From Paenibacillus kyungheensis (GTDB lineage Bacteria; Bacillota; Bacilli; Paenibacillales; Paenibacillaceae), in assembly GCF_028606985.1 (NCBI RefSeq), contig NZ_CP117416.1, positions 2,580,001 through 2,644,000 of the forward strand: a stretch of 64,000 nucleotides of DNA, given 5' to 3'. The notes under the pieces were generated by a model that worked only from the letters and a program-made list of their open reading frames with translations, was not told the DNA's origin and did not search any database. Shown here piece by piece: positions 20,657 to 30,400 of the stretch. Position 1 is the first letter of the stretch. The number at the start of each line of letters is the position of its first letter. A program made the position numbers and the translations under genes.

Positions 20657-20663
20657 AAGGAGG
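20657..20663 (+). promoter_or_regulatory. Ribosome binding site supporting a TTG start
   Basis: AAAGGAGG sits 7 nt before the TTG at 20671. The next in-frame ATG (20719) has no comparable site, so the TTG is the likely start of the KS-KR-ACP protein. Confidence 0.7.
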
Positions 20664-20670
20664 TTTCTAT

Positions 20671-23600
20671 TTGTTAAAACAATTGCTTCATACCAATTCA
20701 TCAACAAACACAACACCAATGTCCGAAGCAACAAAATTTCAAAAGATCAAGTATGGAGACATTGCCGTCATCGGTCTTGCTTTGGACTTCCCTTGCGCTT
20801 CAGATCCTGATACCTTTTGGGAGCTTCTACGCTCTGGTAAAGATGCTGTCCGCAAGCTACCTTACGGAAGAATGAACGATGCAAGTCGTTATATAGCATA
20901 TCAAAATAAAAGCGATCACGAGCCAGCTTTAAGTCATGGGGAAGCTGCCTTTTTGGATGAAATTGATAAATTTGACTATAGATTTTTTCGTATGTCACCC
21001 AAAGAGGCTTCTTTAACAGACCCTAATCACCGACTTTTTCTACAAACTGCATGGAAAGCACTGGAAGAGGCAGGTTACGGCGGTAATCGTCTAAAAGGTT
21101 CTCGCACAGGAGTTTTTGTCGGATCAAGTTCAGAAGCAGTATACAAAAATATGATTGCCGAGCTACACGCTTCCGAATTGTCTATGGCTCTGACAGGCAA
21201 TATTCACGCCGTATTGCCAAGCAGACTTGCTTATCTTTTGGATTTGCGCGGTCCTAGTCTCGTCGTCGATACTTCATGCTCTTCATCGCTTGTTGCAGTC
21301 CATCTAGCTTGTCAGTCGATTCGCAACGGCGAATGCGATACAGCATTGGTAGGAGGGATTCAACTTCATATTCTGCCGATTCGTAAAACGAAGGTTGGAA
21401 TAGAATCATCCAACGGACGGACGAGAGCGTTCGATGATCAGTCAGATGGTACAGGTACTGGCGAAGGAGTAGGCGTTGTTTTGCTTAAGCCACTGGAAGC
21501 CGCATTAGCCGATAGAGATCATATTCATGCAGTCATTAAAGGAAGCGCCATTAATCAAGACGGCAAATCAATGGGGCTAACTGCCCCTAATGCTGTTGCA
21601 CAGGAGGAAGTTCTTATCCGTGCATGGAAAGAAGCGGGGATCGATCCGAAGAACATCGATTACATCGAAGCTCACGGTACAGGAACCAAACTGGGCGATC
21701 CGATCGAAATCGATGGCATTCGTCGCGCATTTGCCCGTGTAACGGATCGCAAGCAATTTTGTGCTATAGGTTCTGTAAAATCAAATTTGGGTCATCTTGA
21801 CAATGCAGCCGGGATCGCTGGAATGATCAAATCTATACTGGCTTTGAAATATAAGCAAATTCCTCCAACCCTGCATGTCCGCAGAGCGAACAGAAGCATA
21901 CCGTTTGAGGACTCTCCAGTGTATATTAATGACCAGTTGCAGGAATGGGAGAGTGATAATTCAAGATTATGTGGGGTTAGTTCTTTCGGCATCAGCGGTA
22001 CGAACTGCCATATCGTCATGGAAGAAGCTCCTATTCCAAGTCTGGTTGAAGAAACAGGGAGTCCACATCTGTTTACACTCTCGGCTCGCAGTATAACAGC
22101 GTTGAAGAGAGCGGTATCAGACTATGCTGTATTTACCGAACGTAATCCGGATGTCTTGCTGATGAACCTTTGTTACACTGCAAATACAGGTCGTCATCAT
22201 TGGGAACACCGATTGGCCGCGGTCGTTGAAAGCATGGCTGAACTTAGCAGCCTGTTGCAGCTTGCTTCTAGAGACTGGGAAGCTGCCTGTATGAACGGAG
22301 TATTTTATGCGGAATGTACACCGGATGACATGCCCGCTAGATCACTTGTTCTTGCTAGTCAACAACGGGCAGAGCTTGAACAAGTATGTGCACAATATGT
22401 TTCCGGTTCTATGTTTGAATGGGAGACATCCTATTCCGGGCACAGAGCACATCGAATAACGTTACCGACATACTCATTCGATAAATCTCGATGTTGGCTA
22501 GAGATTCCGGATACAACAGAACAAATGTTTTATACGACACGTTGGGAGAAAAGCTTCTCTATTGATCACAACTATGCTGTGCACGGAACAACATTGCTAT
22601 TACACAACTGTTCTCCAGCAGCAATAAATATAGTGAATCTACTCCGAACTCAAGGCGGCAGGGTGATAGAAGTAATAATAGGTTCCCGATACGAAATGCT
22701 AGATGACGAGGATCGGTATTTCATAGGTTATACAGAAGAGGACTACAGAAAGCTGATTGAACATCTACAGGAAGTCCAGTTGGATCGGATTTTGCATGCG
22801 ACCGCACTAAATCCTGATCCAACGATAGAAAGCGTCAGCGATTTGATGTCGGAGCAACAGTCCGGATTGTATAGTTTGTTTCATCTGGTGAGCGCATTAT
22901 CACTACAAATTTCAGACAGACCGACAGAGCTCATAGTACTAACGTGTTATGGAACCCGAACAACGGTGAATCAAGAAATAGTCCACCCGCTTCGTACAGC
23001 CTTGTTAGGTCTGGCTAAGGTCGTACACTGGGAAAATCCACAATTGCGGTGTCGTTGTATTGATTTAGATGAGAATACGGACTCGCTTCATATTTTGAAA
23101 GAAATCAGTGCATCGCAGACAGAATTTCAGATCGCTTACCGTGGAGAGCAACGTTGGGTTGAGCGTCTTGCTCACCTAGAAATAGCTCAAGCGACAACAA
23201 GCGAGGCGTATATACGAACAAATGGTGTTTATGTTATCACAGGAGGACTTGGACGTTTAGGTTTGCAGATGGCTCGTTATTTGGCATCTAAAACCAGGGT
23301 GCATCTGATTTTACTTAATCGTACTGCCTTTTCATCCCGATCCGAATGGGACGAATTGAACAAGCACGGCGAAAATGATGAGATGCACCGACAAATTCAA
23401 GCTATACAAGAAATTGAAGCGACGGGTTCGCACGTTCATATATATCAAGTCGATCTAACAGATGTTGATCGATTAAATAACGTATTGATTGATGTGCGCA
23501 ATCAGTATGGTAGTTTAAATGGAATTATGCATTGTGCAGGGGTTGGCGTCGGCATGATGGGAGAAATGATACCGAACGATCGTCTTGAAACATTTGAAGC

Positions 23601-24459
23601 GGTGATTGCTCCCAAAATTTTAGGAACTTGGAATATTGCGCAAGCCACAAAACAGGATGATATGGATTTCATGATTCTATTTTCTTCTGTGATTACATTG
23701 ATTGGGGCTGTAGGAAGCGGTAGTTATACAGCTGCTAATGCTTATTTGGATTCTTTCGCTGCCGATGCCCGCTTACATGGAAGACCCGTGACAACTATCA
23801 ATTGGCCCTATTGGCTTAAAGAAGATGAGGAAGAGGAAATCGGCAACCAGGCGAAAGAGATATTTCGTTTTCTAGCGCCCGAAAAAGCGTTCAGTGCGCT
23901 GGATGATCTACTTGGTTTGCCGCTAGATCGTGTTATTATTGGTCAGCTCCATCGTCAAAGTCCTGTCTTACAGTTGGGAGATCATCTGCCTTTAAAATTA
24001 TCAGACGAGTTACTTGATTCTTTTCCCGATACAAGAAAGGCGCAAAGCGTACCCTTATCTGTCAAAAGAAAAAATGTGAAATTGAAAGGGACGAAAGATG
24101 CAAACGTATCGGAAGTTGAGCAATTTGTCGCAACTACCTGGAATGAGGTGTTGGGATTTTCTGAATTGAGTATAGATGACAATTTTTTTGATCTTGGTGG
24201 TGATTCTATTATGGTTACAAAAGTGTTTTCGTTGCTTCAAGAGCGTTATGCAGACCGTATTCGAATGGCGGATTTATTCACTTACCCGACCATTTCTAAA
24301 ATCGCTGCCCACCTAGCATATCGGCCAGATAAACCTTTTAACAAAGAGCAAGGAAATATCGGAGATGGCATTCTGCGTCTTGTGAGTGAACTGGAGCAAG
24401 GTAACATGACGTTGGAGCAAGTTGTAGAACAATATCAATTATTAGAGGTAGAACGATGA
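20671..24459 (+). CDS. Trans-AT PKS module KS-KR-ACP
   Basis: A 1262-residue monomodule PKS that should add a malonyl-type unit and reduce it to a beta-hydroxy group. The KS has C203 (DTSCSSSL), H335 (HGTGT) and H375 (NLGH). There is neither AT nor DH. The KR has TGGLGRLG at 857-864 and Y1019 (GSYTAANAY). The ACP serine is S1179. The N-terminus is short and lacks the helical docking motif seen on the other KS proteins. The C-terminus (ILRLVSELEQGNMTLEQVV) is a docking tail. Its stop overlaps the next start (ATGA), which implies tight coupling. The retained hydroxyl is one candidate site for the carbamoyltransferase. Confidence 0.93.
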   Translation: MLKQLLHTNSSTNTTPMSEATKFQKIKYGDIAVIGLALDFPCASDPDTFWELLRSGKDAVRKLPYGRMNDASRYIAYQNKSDHEPALSHGEAAFLDEIDKFDYRFFRMSPKEASLTDPNHRLFLQTAWKALEEAGYGGNRLKGSRTGVFVGSSSEAVYKNMIAELHASELSMALTGNIHAVLPSRLAYLLDLRGPSLVVDTSCSSSLVAVHLACQSIRNGECDTALVGGIQLHILPIRKTKVGIESSNGRTRAFDDQSDGTGTGEGVGVVLLKPLEAALADRDHIHAVIKGSAINQDGKSMGLTAPNAVAQEEVLIRAWKEAGIDPKNIDYIEAHGTGTKLGDPIEIDGIRRAFARVTDRKQFCAIGSVKSNLGHLDNAAGIAGMIKSILALKYKQIPPTLHVRRANRSIPFEDSPVYINDQLQEWESDNSRLCGVSSFGISGTNCHIVMEEAPIPSLVEETGSPHLFTLSARSITALKRAVSDYAVFTERNPDVLLMNLCYTANTGRHHWEHRLAAVVESMAELSSLLQLASRDWEAACMNGVFYAECTPDDMPARSLVLASQQRAELEQVCAQYVSGSMFEWETSYSGHRAHRITLPTYSFDKSRCWLEIPDTTEQMFYTTRWEKSFSIDHNYAVHGTTLLLHNCSPAAINIVNLLRTQGGRVIEVIIGSRYEMLDDEDRYFIGYTEEDYRKLIEHLQEVQLDRILHATALNPDPTIESVSDLMSEQQSGLYSLFHLVSALSLQISDRPTELIVLTCYGTRTTVNQEIVHPLRTALLGLAKVVHWENPQLRCRCIDLDENTDSLHILKEISASQTEFQIAYRGEQRWVERLAHLEIAQATTSEAYIRTNGVYVITGGLGRLGLQMARYLASKTRVHLILLNRTAFSSRSEWDELNKHGENDEMHRQIQAIQEIEATGSHVHIYQVDLTDVDRLNNVLIDVRNQYGSLNGIMHCAGVGVGMMGEMIPNDRLETFEAVIAPKILGTWNIAQATKQDDMDFMILFSSVITLIGAVGSGSYTAANAYLDSFAADARLHGRPVTTINWPYWLKEDEEEEIGNQAKEIFRFLAPEKAFSALDDLLGLPLDRVIIGQLHRQSPVLQLGDHLPLKLSDELLDSFPDTRKAQSVPLSVKRKNVKLKGTKDANVSEVEQFVATTWNEVLGFSELSIDDNFFDLGGDSIMVTKVFSLLQERYADRIRMADLFTYPTISKIAAHLAYRPDKPFNKEQGNIGDGILRLVSELEQGNMTLEQVVEQYQLLEVER

Positions 24460-27400
24460 AAGATACAATATCTTTAATATTCGAACAAATTGCAGCGGGT
24501 AAAATAGAGCGAAATACAGGCGTAGAATTGTTAAAGCAAATGAAAAAGGATCATTCTACAGTATCAGATGAGATGGCTATCATTGGAGTCGCCGTCAAGT
24601 TACCACAAATATCCGGATTGGATCAGTTATGGAATCATCTGAAGCATGGCGTAAACAGCATCGGGGAGTTTCCTACATCCCGGCGTGCTGATACTGACCG
24701 CTATTTATCTTACATGGATCAGTGGACTCCGAATACCACTTACCTGCCTGGTGCATATTTGGATGAAATCGATAAATTCGATTATAAGTTTTTTCGATTG
24801 ACTCCCAGAGAAGCGGGACTTATGAGCCCTGCACAAAGACTATTTCTCGAAACTGCTTGGGAAACGTTTGAAGAAGCTGGTTACGGCGGGGATAAGCTAT
24901 CGGGAAGCCGGACAGGCGTTTATATCGGTTATGGATCGGATTCGTTGTTCGAATATGTTCGTTTCATCCAGGATGTAGAACCATCTGCTCTTTCGATGTC
25001 GGTGCCCGGGAATTTAAGTCCGATTGTTGCCAGCCGGATTTCTCATTTGCTGGATCTGCGAGGCCCTGCACTAGCGATTGATACCTCTTGTTCTTCTTCT
25101 CTGGTCGCTCTGCATGAAGCATGTCAAGCAATACGTAATGGCGAATGCGATCAGGCCCTAGTCGGTGGAATTCGCATCAACTATATGAGACTGTCGAATC
25201 AGATAAATATGGGTATTCAAGCTTCCGATGGTAGAACACGAACGTTCGATGACTCCTCCGAAGGAACAGGAAGCGGAGAAGGTGTCATTACGGTATTGAT
25301 AAAGCCTGTTCGAAAAGCGATAAGCGACGGTGATCACATTCATGCCATTATCAAAGGGAGCTCGATTAATCAGGACGGTAATTCTCTTGGATTGACCGCT
25401 CCTAATGTACGTGCACAGGAAGAAGTCATTCTTCAGGCGTGGAAAGCAGCTGGTATTGATCCGCAGACGATATCCTACATAGAGGCACATGGAACAGGCA
25501 CAAAATTAGGAGATCCGATCGAAATCGAAGCCATTAGACAAGCCTTTCTACGTCATACGTCAAAAAAACAATTTTGTGGTGTTGGCTCAGTGAAAAGTAA
25601 CTTTGGGCATTTAGACAATGCCGCAGGGCTTCTTGGATTGGTCAAGACAATATTAGCGCTCAAACATCATGAAATACCGGCTACGCTTCATTTTCAAAGT
25701 GCAAATCGACAAATTTCGTTTGAGGATTCTCCGGTCTATGTGGTTGACCGTTTGACTCCATGGCAAACGAGTGATCATCCGCGAAGAGCTGGTGTCAGCT
25801 CATTTGGTCTCAGCGGCACGAACTGCCATGTCGTTCTGGAAGAAGCGCCTGCACTCATATTGTCCGAACTGGAAAATTTGGAAGGATATTTATTGCCATT
25901 ATCGGCCAAAACGATGCAAGCACTCCGAACGACGGTTGAGCAGTATTTAACACAATTACGAGAAAACCCATCTTGGTCTCTTGCCGACATTTGTTATACA
26001 GCCGGAACATGCAGAGGTCATTATGCCTATCGATTAGCTATTCACGCTTATGACCTTCAGGAAATGCAAATTAAGCTAGATCGGCTGATTAAAGAATGGC
26101 CTTCTAACGATTGCACTACCGAAGGTGTTTTTTACGGAGAAAAGGATTCTACGCGACAGCCAGAAGACGTTGCGCTTGTGACTGCTGTTTTTGAAAAGCT
26201 GAACCAATTGTCCGAGTCGGATGATAAAACAGAGCGTTTGGATATGCTGATGGAGCTAGGCTATCTGTACACTAAATTTACGGACATTCCCTGGGATGTA
26301 CTTTATCAGGGAGAACATCGTCAGAAATTATCGTTGCCTACCTATCCATTTGAACGAACTCGTTGCTGGATTTCGATAACACCTCGACAACATCAAGCAA
26401 AGGAGCAAACGATTTCTATGAATATAGCGCTAGATAAAGGATCGTCCGCTCACAGAAAGCTTATTTTTGAATTTGTTATGCAGACGCTAGAAGATATTTC
26501 TGGTATTCCACAACAAGAAATTCAGGATGAAGTTAACTTTTTCGAACTTGGTCTTGACTCGATTCTTCTGTTTCAAGTGAGCGAAAAAATAAAAGACCGT
26601 TATACATTAGAATTGTCGTTAAGCCGATTTTATGATGAATTGTCTACGCCTAAAGCATTGATCGATCATCTTGCGACTCATATACCTCAAGAGTCGGAGG
26701 TATCGACATTGAATTTACAGACTGCTCAAGCGGCGCAGACCCCGACAAGAAACGATGAGCCGACTCAGGACGATTTGCCAACGAGTGATCTTACGAGTAT
26801 GCAGCCGTCTGGGCAAAGATCGGAGTTAAAAGATCTATTCTCCAAGCAATTGGATATTATATCGCGACAGCTAGATCTGCTACATGAAGATCAACATGTC
26901 ACTACGAGTGGTTCGCATAATTCATCTTCTGACGAACTAGGAAGAGCGGCGCAGACGAACATCGTTCTTAAAGAAGGAACGGAGCTACCACTTACAACGA
27001 GTTCAGAGTTGTCTAGAGCTTTTCCCAAGACGGGCAAGCAAGAAGCGGAAGTATTCATGCCCTATCGCAAATTAAATTTGTCAACAGCGAAAAATTTATC
27101 AGACAAACAGGCGCGTCATACAGAAGCACTAATCGGTCGTTTGAGTGAACGATTTAAGGTCACCAAAGAGTTCACGCAAAAATATCGCGCTGTATTGGCG
27201 AACAATCGTAATGTAGCTGGCTTTCGGCCAGCATGGAAGGAAATTATTTTTCAGGTTATTGCAAAGCAAGCACAAGGTGCAAGGATTTGGGATATTGACG
27301 ATCATGAGTATATAGACATCTCCATGGGTTTTGGTGCTTATTTACTCGGTCATGCGCCAACTTTTATTACCGATACTATTCGTACAGAGTTAGAAAAAGG

Positions 27401-30400
27401 GATGGCGATCGGTCCAATGAATCCGCTTGCAGGCGAAGTCGCCGATCAGATTGCGAAGTTTACTGGCTCCGAACGTGTCGCCTTTTTTAATTCTGGAACG
27501 GAAGCGGTCATGGTTGCACTTCGATTGGCACGAGCTGTCACAGGTAGATCGAAAGTTGTATTGTTTGAAGGCGCGTTTCATGGAACATTCGACGGTGTGC
27601 TGGCGAGACGACATACAGCTGAACCGGATGGACGTTCAGCGCCTATGGCTCCAGGTATTACCGATCATCTCGTAGGAGATGTGGTTGTGCTGAAATATGG
27701 TGATCCGCAAGCACTAGAGATAATCAACCGTCTTGCTGGAGAACTGGCAGCCGTACTCGTTGAACCTGTACAGAGCCGTCGTCCAGACTTGCAACCACAA
27801 TCGTTTTTGCACGAACTGCGTAAGATAACAGAGAATCATGGCGCGGCGCTCATTTTCGATGAGGTCATTACAGGGTTCCGGATCGGGCAGGGCGGTGCTC
27901 AAGAATGGTTCGACGTCCGTGCAGACATTGCCACTTACGGAAAAGTTATCGGCGCGGGCATGCCTGTCGGTGTCGTTGCAGGCAAAGCAAGGTTTCTAAA
28001 CGCAATCGATGGGGGTTGGTGGGAGTATGGAGATGCTTCTTACCCGACCAGTGACGGTAATCGTACGCTAGTCGGAGGGACGTTCTGTCACCATCCATTG
28101 ACAATGGCTTCAATTCTGGCCATGCTTACCCATTTGCGAACAGAAGGGCCAATGCTTCAGAAACGGCTAAATGAGCGAACTGAACGATTGGTCAGCAAAT
28201 TGAATCGTTATTTCTCAGAGCGGCAATTACCGATTTCGATGGTTCATTTTGGTTCCCTCTTCCGGTTTGTATTGCAAGGAGATTTGGAGTTATTGTTCTA
28301 TCATTTGCTTGAGAAAGGAATCTATGTATGGGAAGGACGAAACTGCTTTTTATCGACAGCACACACGGATGAGGATATCGACAAGATTATCCATGCCGTA
28401 ATAGAAAGCGTAGAAGAAATGCAGGCCGGTGGTTTTTTTTCGGAGAAGCGTGAAGAAAAAGCATCCATTACCAGAGCTGAACGCAACAAATATTATCCGA
28501 TATCGTCCGCACAAAGACGACAATATGCTTTGCAACAAATTGATCCTGCAAGTACTGCTTACCATTTGACATCTTCCTTTATGTTAAAAGGTCCAATGGA
28601 TCGACAAATGATGGAAAAAGCTCTGCAACGACTTGCTAATCGCCATGAGTCACTTCGAACTTCATTTGCATTTGTAGAAGGTGAGGTTGTGCAAATTGTT
28701 CATGAAGATGTGCGACTACCATTAGTTTCAGTGCAATCAGACGATCTGCTCGCTAGCGAACGTTTCAGTCAACCATTCGATCTCGGTCAAGCTCCATTAC
28801 TGCGGGTGCATTTGCGAGAAGAATCTCCCGAAAAACATGTCATTGAATTTAACATGCATCACATTGTTACAGACGGAATTTCGATGGACATTTTGTTCCG
28901 CGATCTAGCTGCTCTTTATCAAGAACAAGATTATATTCTTCCCAAGCTGGAGATTCATTACAAAGACTATGCTAAATGGGAACTCGAACAGTTCAGTTCT
29001 GATGCGATGCAGCAGCATGAGTCCTACTGGCTTGAACAGTTCACAGAGGAACCACCCAAGTTACAGTTGCCAACCGATTACCCGCATCCAGCCGTCAAAA
29101 GCTTTGAAGGGGGGAGTCTCTCGTTCGTAGTCGATGAATCGTTGCGACAGGATTTGAACGTGTTGGCTCGAAAATCAGGGGCTACATTGTATATGGTTCT
29201 TCTGACTGCCTATCATCTTTTTCTTAGCAAATATACGAGTCAACAAGATATCGTTATAGGTTCTCCAGCAACTGGTCGTCCGGGCTTGGGGACAGAAAAT
29301 GTCATCGGCATGTTCGTTAATACGTTGGCATTACGCATTCGGTCGAACGGGAACCAAACGTTTTCAGAACTTTTACGACAGGTTAAAGCAAGTACCTTAG
29401 CTGCCGTGGAGCACCAGTCCTACCCTCTCGACCGTTTAATCGCTAAATTACCATTAGAACGGGATACGAGTCGCAATCCATTGTTTGACACTTTGTTGGT
29501 GTTTGACAAAGATATGAGTTCTAATTTTGCGCATACAATCAAAGACATAGAAATCGAACGAATTCGTCAAGAACTACAAACTGCGCAATTCGATCTTGCT
29601 CTTCATGCAGTGGAAGAAAGTCAGACGCTTCGTTTCACATTGGTGTATGCACGTAAATTGTTTGCAAAAGAAACAGCAGAAAGAATGCTGAAACATTTTG
29701 AAAGGATTGTCCAACAAGTCGTCCTTTATCCAATGTCTAAACTGAGCGAATTCGACCTTAGTACAGAGGAAGAACTTAAACAAATAAAAACCATTTTTAA
29801 CAATACGCAAGCCGAATACGACAAGGAAGCGACCCTGCCTCACCTGTTCGAGGAACAGACTGCGCGAACGCCAGACCAAACAGCCGCGGTGTTCAGCACC
29901 GGATCGTGGACGTACAGCGAGCTGAACAAGCGCGCGAATCAACTGGCCCGAACGCTACAAGCCAAAGCGGTGAAGCCAGATCAGTTGGTGGGGGTATTGC
30001 TGGAGCGATCCCCTGAAATGATGTTGGGTCTGCTCGCCATTTTGAAAGCCGGCGGGGCGTACGTGCCGATCGATCCCACCTATCCTAAGGAGCGAATCAG
30101 CTATATGCTGCAAGACAGTGGCGCTTCGCTACTGCTGACACGCGGAAAAGAGACCACCCTCGACGTGCCCTTCGAGGGAGAGGTGCTTGACTTGACCGAC
30201 GAGGCGCTGTACGCCAACGATGACACTGATTTACCTGGTGGAGCAGGGGCGAATGATATGGCCTATGTCATTTATACCTCCGGTTCAACCGGCGAACCCA
30301 AAGGAGTGATGATCGAGCATCAGGCGGTGATCAACCGGTTGCAGTGGATGCAAAAGCAGTTTCCGTTGACCACTCGCGACGTCATCTTGCAAAAAACACC

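Noticed and set aside
20547-20810. 87-residue frame across the Ser NRPS/KS-KR-ACP junction
   Set aside because: It overlaps two strongly supported genes in another frame and has no recognisable content.
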